Below, piece after piece: positions 25,956 to 33,929 of a DNA stretch of 64,000 nt (positions are counted from its first letter, which is position 1; the number at the start of each line of letters is the position of its first letter). The position numbers were made by a program, and so were the translations under genes. A model generated the notes under the pieces. It saw only the letters and a list, made by a program, of their open reading frames with translations. It searched no databases and had not been told where the DNA came from. The stretch is from Halosegnis marinus (GTDB lineage: Archaea; Halobacteriota; Halobacteria; Halobacteriales; Haloarculaceae): the NCBI RefSeq assembly GCF_029338355.1, contig NZ_CP119802.1, positions 1,984,001 through 2,048,000 on the forward strand. The letters are read 5' to 3'.

Positions 25956-26867
25956 ATGGCAACGCTGGAGATCAAGAACCTGCACGCGAAGGTCGCCGAG
26001 GAGGGCGGCGAGACCATCCTCCGCGGCGTCGACCTGGAAGTATCGTCCGGCGAGATTCACGCCCTGATGGGGCCGAACGGTTCGGGCAAGTCGACGACCG
26101 CGAAGGTCATCGCCGGCCACCCGGCCTACGAGGTCACCGACGGCGAGGTCCTGCTCCACCTGGAGGAGGGGGAGTTCGGCGAGGACATCGACATCGACGA
26201 GGAGACCGCGACCTGGAGCCTCCTCGACCTCGAACCCAACGAGCGCGCGGCGCTCGGCATCTTCCTCGGCTTCCAGTATCCGGCGGAGATCGAGGGCGTC
26301 ACGATGGTGAACTTCCTGCGGACGGCGCTCAACGCCAAACTGGAGGAGCGCGAGGAGCTGTTCGAGGGCGACGACGCCGAGGAGGAAGAGGAGGAGGAGG
26401 CGGGCTACGACACCTCCCCGATGGAGGGGAACCCGGACGACGGCGAGGTCGGCGTCGCGGAGTTCCAGCAGCTCCTCCAGGAGAAGATGGAGCTGCTCGA
26501 CATGGACGAGCGGTTCGCCCAGCGCTACCTGAACGCTGGCTTCTCCGGCGGGGAGAAGAAGCAGAACGAGGTGCTGCAGGCCGCCATCCTCGAACCGTCC
26601 ATCGCGGTGCTCGACGAGATCGACTCCGGGCTGGACATCGACCGCCTGCAGGACGTCTCGAACGGTATCAACGCCCTGCGCGACGAGGTCGGCACGGGCA
26701 TCCTCCAGATCACCCACTACCAGCGCATCCTCGACTACGTGGAGCCGGACTACGTCCACGTGATGCTCGACGGCAAGGTCGTCAAGGAGGGCGACGCCTC
26801 CCTCGCCGAGGAGCTGGAGGACAAGGGGTACGACTGGATCCGCGAGGAAGCCTACGAGACCGCGTGA
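25956..26867 (+). CDS. sufC: Fe-S cluster assembly ATPase SufC
   Basis: ABC-type ATPase of the SUF machinery, 303 residues. Walker A MGPNGSGKSTTAKV (about 37-50), Q-loop LGFQYPAEIEGVT, signature FSGGEKKQNEVLQ (about 195), Walker B IAVLDEIDSGLDID (about 215) and H-loop ITHYQRILDY. It is about 50 residues longer than bacterial SufC because of an acidic insertion (about 145-175) including EEEEEEE, a haloarchaeal adaptation. It lies upstream of sufB (43-bp gap) and sufD in one operon. SufC drives the SufBCD scaffold that builds Fe-S clusters in the cytosol. Confidence 0.97.
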   Translation: MATLEIKNLHAKVAEEGGETILRGVDLEVSSGEIHALMGPNGSGKSTTAKVIAGHPAYEVTDGEVLLHLEEGEFGEDIDIDEETATWSLLDLEPNERAALGIFLGFQYPAEIEGVTMVNFLRTALNAKLEEREELFEGDDAEEEEEEEAGYDTSPMEGNPDDGEVGVAEFQQLLQEKMELLDMDERFAQRYLNAGFSGGEKKQNEVLQAAILEPSIAVLDEIDSGLDIDRLQDVSNGINALRDEVGTGILQITHYQRILDYVEPDYVHVMLDGKVVKEGDASLAEELEDKGYDWIREEAYETA

Positions 26868-26909
26868 CGCGGTGACAGCCTGATAAGTGACCAACCCCAA
26901 CACCCAAAC

Positions 26910-28340
26910 ATGAGTTCAGAACAGGACCAACTGAAGGAGACCGACACCGAGGCCCGCTTCGAGTTCAAGAAGGAGGAGAAGTCCGCCTTCAAGACCGGCA
27001 AGGGCCTCACGGAGGAGACCATCCGGGTCATCTCCGAGGACAAGGACGAACCGGAGTGGATGCTGGAGCGCCGTCTGCGCGCGCTCAAGCAGTTCCAGCA
27101 GATGCCGATGCCGACGGACTGGCCCGGCCAGCCGGACCTGAGCGAGGTGGACATCGACGAGATCGTCCCCTACATCCGGCCGGACATCGAGGTTCGCGGC
27201 GGCGCCGAGGACTGGGACGACCTCCCCGAGGAGATCCGCGACACCTTCGACAAGCTGGGCATCCCCGAGGCGGAGCGCAACGCGCTCTCGGGCGTCGGCG
27301 CCCAGTACGAGTCGGAGATCGTCTACCAGAACATGCAGGAGCAGTGGGAGGAGAAGGGCGTCGTCTTCTGCGACATGGACAAGGCGGTCCAGGAGCACGA
27401 GGAGCTCGTCAAGGAGTACTTCATGACGAAGAACGTCCCGGCGAGCGACAACAAGTTCGCCGCGCTCCACGGGGCCATCTGGTCGGGCGGCTCGTTCGTG
27501 TACGTCCCCGAGGGCGTCACGGTCGAGATGCCCATCCAGGCGTACTTCCGGATGAACTCCGAGGGGATGGGCCAGTTCGAGCACACCCTCATCATCGCGG
27601 AGGACAACTCCGAGGTGCACTACATCGAGGGCTGTTCCGCGCCCAAGTACAGCCACTTCAACCTCCACTCCGGCGGCGTCGAGGTGTTCGTCGGCGAGGG
27701 GGCCCACGTCCAGTACTCCACGGTACAGAACTGGTCGAAGAACACGTACAACCTCAACACCAAGCGCGCCATCGTCGAGAAGGACGGGACGATGGAGTGG
27801 GTCTCCGGGTCGATGGGCTCGAAGGCCACGATGCTGTACCCGGCCACGATTCTGAAGGGCCCGGGTGCGACGGACAACCACATCACCATCGCCTTCGCGG
27901 GCGAGGGCCAGAACATCGACACCGGCGCGAAGGTGTACCACAACGCGCCGAACACGAAGTCGACCATCGAGTCGAAGTCCATCTCGAAGGACGGCGGCCG
28001 CACGAACTACCGCGGCCTCGTCCACATCGCGGACGGCGCGGAGAACTCCTCGACCTCGGTCGAGTGTGACGCGCTGATGTTCGACAACGAGTCCACGTCG
28101 GACACGATGCCGTACATGGAGATCCAGGAGTCGAAGGTCGACGTGGCCCACGAGGCGACCGTCGGCAAGATCGGCGACGAGGACGTGTTCTACCTCCAGT
28201 CGCGCGGGCTGGACGACGACGACGCCAAGCAGATGATCGTCGCCGGCTTCATCGAGCCCATCACGGAGGAGCTGCCCATCGAGTACGCGGTCGAGCTGAA
28301 CCGCCTCATCGAACTGGAGATGGAGGGGTCGCTCGGATGA
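26910..28340 (+). CDS. sufB: Fe-S cluster scaffold protein SufB
   Basis: A 476-residue SufB homologue, the scaffold of the SufBCD complex. The N-terminal helix region ends at YESEIVYQNMQEQWEEKG, and the beta-helix core begins at GAIWSGGSFVYVPEGV. Motifs include EGCSAPKYSHFNLHSG, with a Cys in a position typical of SufB, and TATMLYP-type SKATMLYPATILKG. The C-terminal helix region has EIQESKVDVAHEATVGKIG and ELPIEYAVELNRLI. Length and order are canonical. The stop overlaps sufD (ATGA). Confidence 0.97.
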   Translation: MSSEQDQLKETDTEARFEFKKEEKSAFKTGKGLTEETIRVISEDKDEPEWMLERRLRALKQFQQMPMPTDWPGQPDLSEVDIDEIVPYIRPDIEVRGGAEDWDDLPEEIRDTFDKLGIPEAERNALSGVGAQYESEIVYQNMQEQWEEKGVVFCDMDKAVQEHEELVKEYFMTKNVPASDNKFAALHGAIWSGGSFVYVPEGVTVEMPIQAYFRMNSEGMGQFEHTLIIAEDNSEVHYIEGCSAPKYSHFNLHSGGVEVFVGEGAHVQYSTVQNWSKNTYNLNTKRAIVEKDGTMEWVSGSMGSKATMLYPATILKGPGATDNHITIAFAGEGQNIDTGAKVYHNAPNTKSTIESKSISKDGGRTNYRGLVHIADGAENSSTSVECDALMFDNESTSDTMPYMEIQESKVDVAHEATVGKIGDEDVFYLQSRGLDDDDAKQMIVAGFIEPITEELPIEYAVELNRLIELEMEGSLG

Positions 28341-29554
28341 GTACGGGCGTCCACGCGGCCATCGACGAGGCCACCGTCCGACAGCTCTCCGAGGAACTCG
28401 GCGAGCCCGACTGGCTCCTCGAAACGCGCCTCGACGCGCTCGCGGCGCTCTCGGACCTCGACTTCCCGGACGTCATCCAGACGCCCGGTCGCAAGTGGAC
28501 GGACCTCGAGGACCTCGACTACGAGTCCCTCGTCGACCCGCTGAACGCGGCGGAGTCGAAGGACCAGGTCGGTCCCGAGGGCGTCGAGGTGCTCTCCTTC
28601 TCGGAGGCCGTCGAACAGCACGGCGACCTGCTGGAGGAGCGGTTCGGCTCCGTCGTCGACCCGAAGACGAACTACCTGACGGCGCTGTCGACGGCGCTGT
28701 TCTCGACGGGGACGGTCGTCTACGTCCCCGAGAAGGTCGACGCCGAGGACGTGAAGGTGCGCACGACGATGAACAGCCGTTCGCTGTTCAACTACACGCT
28801 CGTCGTCGCCGAGGAGTCGGCCTCGGTCACCCTGCTCGAACGGCAGGACACCGGTGACGCGGTCGACGGCTCTCGCTACTACAGCGGCGTCGTCGAGATC
28901 GTCGCGGGCGAGAACGCCTACGTCCAGTACGGCTCCCTGCAGGACCTCGACCAGGAGACGTACAACTACCAGATCAAGGAGGGTCGCGCCGGCACGTACG
29001 GCCAGGTCGACTTCATCGACTGTAACGTCGGCTCCCGGCTCTCGAAGTCCACCGTCGAGACGCACCTCGACGGCGACAGCTCCGAGACGAAAATCGTCGG
29101 CGCGTTCTACGGCCACGACGACCAGCACTTCGACATCGACGCGCGCGTCTGGCACCGCGCGGAGAACACGACGGCGGACCTCGTCACCCGCGGCGTCATC
29201 GACGACCACGCGCGCTCCGTCTACGAGGGCGTCCAGGACGTCGGCCGCGACGCGTGGAACACGTCGTCGTACCAGCGGGAGAACACCCTCATGCTCTCCG
29301 ACGAGAGCGAGGCCGACGCCTCCCCGAAGCTCATCATCAACAACCACGACACCGAGGCCTCCCACTCCGCGACGGTCGGGCAGGTCGACGCCGAGGACAT
29401 GTTCTACATGACCTCGCGCGCGGTCCCCGAGCGACGGGCCCGCAACATGCTCGTGGAGGGCTTCTACGTGCCCGTCCTCGAGGAGATCGAGGTCGACGAA
29501 CTCCGCGAGGACTTCGAGTCGGTCGTGCGGACGCGCCTCGCGAACCGCGACTGA
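28337..29554 (+). CDS. sufD: Fe-S cluster scaffold protein SufD
   Basis: A 405-residue SufD paralogue of SufB, start ATG overlapping sufB by four bases. It begins with an N-terminal helix (TVRQLSEELGEPDWLLETRL) and the core parallel beta-helix, with NTTADLVTRGVIDDHARSV and HSATVGQVDAEDMFYMTSR characteristic of the family. SufD completes the SufBC2D scaffold. Length is normal. A T-rich stretch follows, suggesting that the suf transcript ends there. Confidence 0.96.
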   Translation: MSTGVHAAIDEATVRQLSEELGEPDWLLETRLDALAALSDLDFPDVIQTPGRKWTDLEDLDYESLVDPLNAAESKDQVGPEGVEVLSFSEAVEQHGDLLEERFGSVVDPKTNYLTALSTALFSTGTVVYVPEKVDAEDVKVRTTMNSRSLFNYTLVVAEESASVTLLERQDTGDAVDGSRYYSGVVEIVAGENAYVQYGSLQDLDQETYNYQIKEGRAGTYGQVDFIDCNVGSRLSKSTVETHLDGDSSETKIVGAFYGHDDQHFDIDARVWHRAENTTADLVTRGVIDDHARSVYEGVQDVGRDAWNTSSYQRENTLMLSDESEADASPKLIINNHDTEASHSATVGQVDAEDMFYMTSRAVPERRARNMLVEGFYVPVLEEIEVDELREDFESVVRTRLANRD

Positions 29555-29570
29555 GCGCGTTCCGTCGACG

Positions 29571-29590
29571 CGTTTTCGTTCCGTTCTTCC
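29571..29590 (+). terminator. Possible T-rich terminator after sufD
   Basis: CGTTTTCGTTCCGTTCTTCC follows the sufD stop by about 16 nt. The T-rich run is short and weak but exceptional in this GC-rich context. Confidence 0.35.
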
Positions 29591-29701
29591 CTACGAGCGG
29601 AGCCGCGGCTATTCCCCGTTCCGAATCCTCACGGTGAGCAACGCTTCCGGCGCGCCGTCGGGTCGCGAGAACCGCCGAGCGAAACGGTGCCGGTGCAAGC
29701 C

Positions 29702-29708
29702 CTTATAC
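29702..29708 (+). promoter_or_regulatory. TATA box of the ferritin-like/dtxR operon
   Basis: CTTATAC is centred 27 nt before the ATG of a micro-ORF (29732). The transcript therefore probably starts at the micro-ORF itself, not at the ferritin GTG (29764). Confidence 0.5.
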
Positions 29709-29731
29709 CACTACACCCCGGATGCGGTGAC

Positions 29732-29767
29732 ATGAGCGAGGTATCGGTCCGCGGGGTGGCCGCGTGA
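29732..29767 (+). CDS. Micro-ORF (11 residues) overlapping the ferritin-like start
   Basis: ATG AGC GAG ... GCG TGA encodes MSEVSVRGVAA and its stop overlaps the GTG start of the next gene (GTGA). The TATA box at 29702-29708 places the transcription start at this ATG, so the micro-ORF would be read as a leaderless message. It may simply create a start for the weaker GTG, or act as a translational switch. It is below normal gene size, so coding status is uncertain. Confidence 0.4.
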   Translation: MSEVSVRGVAA

Positions 29768-30246
29768 GCCTCTCGTACCCGGTGGCGAACGACCACCAGC
29801 TCGCGCGCCTGCTCCAGATCGGGATGGTCCTGGAGGAGGTCGTCGAGGCCCGCGCCGGCAAGCACTACGAGACGCTCCCCGAGGCCGAGCGCGACGAGAC
29901 CATCGAGTCGCTGCTGGAGCACGCGGCGACGGAGTCGGCCGGCCACCGCCAGCGGCTGGAGGGGCTCATCGCCGACCTCGACGCCGACCCGGTGGCGTAC
30001 GACGAGATAGAGACGCTGGTGGCGGCCCGCTACGAGGCGGACACCGACACCGACGGCGTGTTGTACGACCAGCTCGCGAACGAGGAGACCGCCTACAAGT
30101 TCTACGACGACCTCATCACGGCGGTCGAGCGCTCGGACGTGCGGTTCAGCATCGACCGCGACCGCCTGCTCGACACGCTGCGGGCGATCCGCGCGGACGA
30201 GGCCGAGGGCGTCGAGGAAGTGACCCGACTGATGGAGGCGCAATGA
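29764..30246 (+). CDS. Ferritin-like domain protein
   Basis: A 160-residue four-helix-bundle protein. Glu/His positions expected for a di-iron site are visible: LEEVVEARAGKHYETL (about 20-35), ESLLEHAATESAGHRQRL (about 48-65), EEVV-type Glu in LANEETAYKFYDDL (about 103-116), and ADEAEGVEEVTRLM at the C-terminus. The distribution of EExxH-like sequences resembles rubrerythrin-type ferritins, but not every ligand can be assigned. Start is GTG within the micro-ORF stop. The dtxR-like regulator follows with a four-base ATGA overlap, and suf genes precede, which argues for iron handling. Confidence 0.8.
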   Translation: MSLSYPVANDHQLARLLQIGMVLEEVVEARAGKHYETLPEAERDETIESLLEHAATESAGHRQRLEGLIADLDADPVAYDEIETLVAARYEADTDTDGVLYDQLANEETAYKFYDDLITAVERSDVRFSIDRDRLLDTLRAIRADEAEGVEEVTRLMEAQ

Positions 30247-30692
30247 ACACCCAACGACAGTACCTGAAGGCGATCTACCTGATACAGGAGGCGGAGGACG
30301 GGCCGGCGTCGACCGGCGACATCGCCGACACCGTCGGCGTCTCGCCCGCGAGCGCCAACGAGATGATCGGCAAGCTCCAGGAGCGCGGCCTCGCCGACCA
30401 CGAGAAGTACAAGGGCGTCTCGCTCACCGACGAGGGCATCCGCGACGCCCGCGAGGCGCTGGAGACGTACTGCATCATCGAGCGGTTCCTCGTCGAGGTG
30501 CTCGAGGTCGAGGAGGAGGCGTTCCGCGGCGAGGCGAAACAGCTGGAGTCCGTCATCGACGGGACGGTCGCCGACCGCCTCGACACCATCATCGACCGCT
30601 CGGAGCAGTGTCCCGACTGCTTCGACGCCGAGGGCGACGTCTGTTCCCTCCTGGCGTCGGAACTCCCGGCGTCGTCGGGCGCGGCGGACTGA
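30243..30692 (+). CDS. DtxR-family metal-dependent transcriptional regulator
   Basis: A 149-residue regulator. The N-terminal winged helix is typical (NTQRQYLKAIYLIQEAEDG; SPASANEMIGKLQERGLADH; YKGVSLTDEG), followed by the dimerisation/metal domain (RFLVEVLEVEEEAFRGEAKQ). The C-terminal part has CPDCFDAEGDVC, a possible metal site, and the SH3-like third domain of classical DtxR is absent. It overlaps the ferritin-like gene by four bases and probably senses iron or manganese. Likely targets are suf and the ferritin-like operon. Confidence 0.9.
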   Translation: MNTQRQYLKAIYLIQEAEDGPASTGDIADTVGVSPASANEMIGKLQERGLADHEKYKGVSLTDEGIRDAREALETYCIIERFLVEVLEVEEEAFRGEAKQLESVIDGTVADRLDTIIDRSEQCPDCFDAEGDVCSLLASELPASSGAAD

Positions 30693-30736
30693 GAGGGCAA
30701 GCGACTTGTAGGCGACTTTCCTAAGACCGAACGCGA

Positions 30737-30809
30737 AGCTCCGTGGTGTAGTGGCCAATCATAGCGGCCTTTGGAGCCGCTGACAGCGGTTCGAATCCGC
30801 TCGGAGCTA
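30737..30809 (+). tRNA. tRNA-Gln (TTG anticodon)
   Basis: A 73-nt cloverleaf with acceptor AGCTCCG pairing CGGAGCT and discriminator A at 30809. The anticodon stem is GCGGC/GCCGC (30764-30768 and 30776-30780), and the loop CTTTGGA reads TTG at 30771-30773. The T arm is AGCGG TTCGAAT CCGCT. CCA is not encoded. The A1-U72 pair is known for archaeal tRNA-Gln. It is followed by an A/T-rich stretch (TATAACTATTCTTACAC) that can terminate transcription. Confidence 0.95.
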
Positions 30810-30836
30810 GTATAACTATTCTTACACTTCCGCGAC

Positions 30837-31562
30837 CTACATGTACGTCGCGTCCCACCGCGTCGCCTTGCGGACGTTGCCGCACTCCTCGCACTCCATG
30901 CGGCCCATCGAGTCCATCGAGACGACGAGCGCGCCGCAGTTGCCACAGGAGAATCCGTAGCGGTCCTCCCGGCGCTCGTCGCTGTAAACGACGTACAGCG
31001 GCCCCTTCGAGCCGCGGTCGGAGTCGTCGCGGTCCACGTACAGCGGGGTGCCGTCCGGTCCCGCTATCGTGGCGAGTTCCGAGGGGGCGCGCTCGGCGTA
31101 GATGTTCTCGATGTAGTCGGTGCCGTCGATATCGACGTGGCGGTCGCCGACGTGGTAGAAGCCGAGGTCCTCGTAGAAGGCGTTCCCCTCGCGGTTGTCC
31201 TCTAGCACCATCCCCCGGACGGACTCGACGCCGCGGTCGGAGAGCGCCGCGTGGGTCGCCTCGAAGAAGTCCTCGCCGATGCCCCCGCCGCGAGCCATCG
31301 GGTCGACGTGGAGCCAGAGGATGTCGCCCTGCTCGTCGACGACGGCGCTCTCGGAGAAGGCGACGACGCCGTCGTCCGTCTCGGCCACGAGCACGAGCAC
31401 CTCGGGGTCGCCGAGCTTCTCCGCCAGGGTGTCGTCGTCGTACCACCCCTCGACGGCCCCGCGGATGGTCTCCGGGCTGAGCGAGTAGGAGGCCTCCATC
31501 GACGCGTTCGCCACCGCCCGGATCGTCTCCGCGTCCTCGACCGTCGCTTCCCGTACGTTCAT
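30837..31562 (-). CDS. GNAT N-acetyltransferase with C-terminal zinc ribbon
   Basis: A 241-residue protein. The GNAT domain (about 1-150) has DILWLHVDPMARGGGIGEDF (the Q/R-x-x-G-x-G/A acetyl-CoA loop appears as ARGGGIGE) and NAFYEDLGFYHVGD. The C-terminus has a zinc ribbon, SCGNCGALVVSMDS then CEECGNVRKATRW, unlike simple GNAT proteins. The ribbon suggests a protein- or nucleic acid-linked target rather than a small molecule (inference). The ATG at 31562 is the natural start. It converges towards tRNA-Gln. Confidence 0.88.
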   Translation of the reverse strand: MNVREATVEDAETIRAVANASMEASYSLSPETIRGAVEGWYDDDTLAEKLGDPEVLVLVAETDDGVVAFSESAVVDEQGDILWLHVDPMARGGGIGEDFFEATHAALSDRGVESVRGMVLEDNREGNAFYEDLGFYHVGDRHVDIDGTDYIENIYAERAPSELATIAGPDGTPLYVDRDDSDRGSKGPLYVVYSDERREDRYGFSCGNCGALVVSMDSMGRMECEECGNVRKATRWDATYM

Positions 31563-31587
31563 GTCAACTCCTACGGCAGCCTCCGTC

Positions 31588-31593
31588 AAAAAA
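31588..31593 (-). terminator. Oligo-T terminator of alaX
   Basis: Six consecutive A on the + strand, thus TTTTTT on minus, located 52 nt after the alaX stop and 25 nt before the acetyltransferase start. Confidence 0.45.
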
Positions 31594-31645
31594 CCGCGCT
31601 CGATTCGACAGCCGCTGCGTGTTCGTAAAGAAACGCGCCGCCCGG

Positions 31646-32365
31646 TCAGTCGAGCCGGAACCGGACGCGCTCCTCGCCGGCGCCGGCGGTCTCGCGACCG
31701 GTGACGGTCACCTCCCCGATAGCCCCCGTCGCGGGGACGTGCGTGCCGGCACAGGCCGTCCGGTCGAACACCTCGCCGTCGGGCCCCTCGATCTCGACGA
31801 TGCGGAGTTCGGTGATGGAGTCGGGCAGCAGTTCGATGCGGGTGCGTTCGGGGTCGAGTTCCGCCTCCGCGACCTCGCGGTCCATCGTGTACCACGTCAC
31901 GGGCGTGTCGGCCTCGACCAGCGCGTTCAGCCGCGCCTCCACGTCCGCGAGGTCGGTCCCGGTGAAGCGGTCGCGGGCGGCGTCGAGGCGGGCGTAGTCC
32001 GTGTATATCTGGTTGCCGGTCGTCTCGGCGTCGAACTCGTCGAGCAACACCGCCGACAGCAGGTGTTGGGCGGTGTGGTAGCGGGTCAGCGTGTCGCGGC
32101 GCTCGCCGTCGAGTTCGCCGCGCACGACCGTCCCCTCCGCCGGCGGCTCCCCAGAGACGTGGTGGTACACCGTGTCGCGCTTCTGCACGTCGGTCACGGT
32201 CCACGCCTCGCCGTCGGCCGCGAGCGTTCCCCGGTCGGCGGGCTGGCCGCCGCCCTCGGGGTAGAAGTGCGTGCGGTCGAGGACGACCCGGTCGTCGAGC
32301 GCGCGGGTCACCGTCGCGTCGAAGGTACGCACCGAGGAGTCGTCGAGGTAGAGCGCGTCGGTCAC
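31646..32365 (-). CDS. alaX: Alanyl-tRNA editing protein AlaX
   Basis: A 239-residue standalone editing protein that hydrolyses mischarged Ser/Gly-tRNA-Ala. The metal site of the second half of AlaRS editing domains is visible: HTAQHLLSAVLLDEF (His pair, about 94-98) and CAGTHVPATGAIG (Cys/His, about 205-217). The N-terminal beta-barrel includes FYPEGGGQPADRGTL. This is the longer AlaX-M type. A TATTTAG element lies about 24 nt upstream. It is not coupled to neighbours. Confidence 0.92.
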   Translation of the reverse strand: MTDALYLDDSSVRTFDATVTRALDDRVVLDRTHFYPEGGGQPADRGTLAADGEAWTVTDVQKRDTVYHHVSGEPPAEGTVVRGELDGERRDTLTRYHTAQHLLSAVLLDEFDAETTGNQIYTDYARLDAARDRFTGTDLADVEARLNALVEADTPVTWYTMDREVAEAELDPERTRIELLPDSITELRIVEIEGPDGEVFDRTACAGTHVPATGAIGEVTVTGRETAGAGEERVRFRLD

Positions 32366-32467
32366 GCCCGTCGGGAGGGGTGCGGCGTATTTAGGCGCTG
32401 TCGTGTGCTACGGGGTGGCGCGCCTGTCGTAAACCTGAAGAGACGGAACCCCGTCCGTTCGAGTAAG

Positions 32468-32518
32468 ATGACTATCGTACGTGCGGTTTCCACCGGGGGC
32501 GGTTCGGATGGGCGTTGA
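32468..32518 (+). CDS. Possible micro-ORF before the HD-domain gene
   Basis: ATG at 32468 encodes MTIVRAVSTGGGSDGR and stops at 32518, overlapping the ATG of the HD gene (32508) by 11 bases. No clear TATA supports its expression, so this is a candidate only. Confidence 0.2.
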   Translation: MTIVRAVSTGGGSDGR

Positions 32519-33209
32519 GATACGCGAGGAGCCCGTTTCCGACGAGGAGTTCGAGCGGATGAAGCAGTTCGTCCACGACTACCTGGAGGCCTCCGTCGAG
32601 AACGAGGAGGAGGGCGGGCGGATGCGGTGGTACCCGTGGCACTCCGCCGACTACCGCTTCAACCACATCCTCAACGTGACGGAGCTCGCGACCCACATCG
32701 CGCGCCGCGAGGGGGCGAACGTCGACGTGACCCGCGTCGCCGCCCTCTTTCACGACATCGCGAAGCTGGAGGCCGACCAGGACGTCCACGCCGAGTCCGG
32801 CGCGGAGGTCGCCCGCCAGTACCTCGAAACGCAGGGCGAGTACCCCGACTCGTTCATCGAGCAGGTGTGTGCGGCCGTGCGCGACCACTCGTACCAGGGC
32901 GACCTGAACGACGTCCCGCTCGAAGCGCGGTGTCTCATGGAGGCCGACCTGCTCGACAAGGTGGGCGCCAACGGGACGACCCTGATGCTCCTGCGGATGG
33001 GGTACGAGGCCCGCACCCACATGGACTCGAACGAGATGGTGACGCGCGTGCTCGAACGCGGCGAGGACGCCGTCTCCCGCGTCGTCTCCGACACCGCCGA
33101 GTCCATCGCCCACCAGCGCATCAAGCGCGTCCGGTGGTTCAAGGAGTGGCTCGAAGGGGAGATATCCGACATGGACCCCGTCGAGCCGCCGGTCGAGGAC
33201 CCGCGCTAG
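32508..33209 (+). CDS. HD-domain phosphohydrolase
   Basis: A 233-residue protein of the HD superfamily. The metal-binding motif is FNHILNVTELATHIARREG with ALFHDIAKLE (the HD pair, about 74-82), then AAVRDHSYQG (about 118) and the Asp in LMEADLLDKVG (about 140). Members are nucleotide or nucleic-acid phosphohydrolases; substrate not predictable. Start at 32508 is preferred over a GTG at 32481. It shares its CTAG stop with the convergent LysE-type gene. Confidence 0.9.
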   Translation: MGVEIREEPVSDEEFERMKQFVHDYLEASVENEEEGGRMRWYPWHSADYRFNHILNVTELATHIARREGANVDVTRVAALFHDIAKLEADQDVHAESGAEVARQYLETQGEYPDSFIEQVCAAVRDHSYQGDLNDVPLEARCLMEADLLDKVGANGTTLMLLRMGYEARTHMDSNEMVTRVLERGEDAVSRVVSDTAESIAHQRIKRVRWFKEWLEGEISDMDPVEPPVEDPR

Positions 33210-33874
33210 ACGAACACGGAGAGGGCGTCGTAGAGGAAGTACGCCCCGAACCCGGCCAGCACCAGCGCCGACAGCGAGGCGACGGCGGGAGCGAGCGCGT
33301 CCACCCGGTCGCGCGCCGCGGTCAGCGCCGCCGGGAAGCCGGTCACCCACAGGCCGATACCGACGAACAGCCCGACGAGCAGCGCCGGCGACCCCGTTCG
33401 AACGACGAACACGTCGGCGAGCGACGCCGACAGCGGCGCGAGCACGTCCACGGTGCCCGGTTCCAGCAGGCCGACGCCGACGGTGAGCCAGAACAGTATC
33501 TGGTAGGGGTTCGTCAGGGCGAGCACGAACGCCTTGCGGAACCCCTTCCCCTCGTTGGGGGCGTCCGCCTCGGTGTAGCTCGCGCGCGCCTCCGTCGCCG
33601 CGCCGTACGCGAAGTACAGCATCAGCAGGCCGCCGACGAACACCATCGCCGCGCGCAACAGGGTCAGCCGCTCGACGACGGCGACGACGCCCAGCAGCGC
33701 GAGGACGAAGAAGACGAAGTCGGCGAGCGCCGCGCCCAGCCCCGCCCGCGCGCCGGCCGCCCAGCCCCGGAGGACGGACTCCTCGGCGATGACGGCGTTC
33801 ATCGGCCCGGGCGGCGCGGCGAGCGCCAGCCCGAACGCGACGCCGGCGACGAGGGACACGGCCGTCTGTATCAC
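33206..33874 (-). CDS. LysE/RhtB-type amino acid exporter
   Basis: A 222-residue six-helix membrane protein of the LysE superfamily. The N-terminal helix has GLALAAPPGPMNAVIAEES, the conserved Pro-Gly-Pro element, followed by a hydrophilic loop (TEADAPNEGKGFRKAF) and LTNPYQILFWLTV (about 118), the Asn-Pro of the fourth helix. Substrates in the family are lysine, threonine or homoserine. It lies 55 nt downstream of threonine synthase on the same strand, which suggests threonine or homoserine export (inference). The stop is shared with the HD gene via CTAG. Confidence 0.88.
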   Translation of the reverse strand: MIQTAVSLVAGVAFGLALAAPPGPMNAVIAEESVLRGWAAGARAGLGAALADFVFFVLALLGVVAVVERLTLLRAAMVFVGGLLMLYFAYGAATEARASYTEADAPNEGKGFRKAFVLALTNPYQILFWLTVGVGLLEPGTVDVLAPLSASLADVFVVRTGSPALLVGLFVGIGLWVTGFPAALTAARDRVDALAPAVASLSALVLAGFGAYFLYDALSVFV

Positions 33875-33929
33875 TGTTCGTCGGTGGCCCGCTCGCGTGA
33901 AAGAGGTTGTGAGACGCCGCCGCGCCGAC

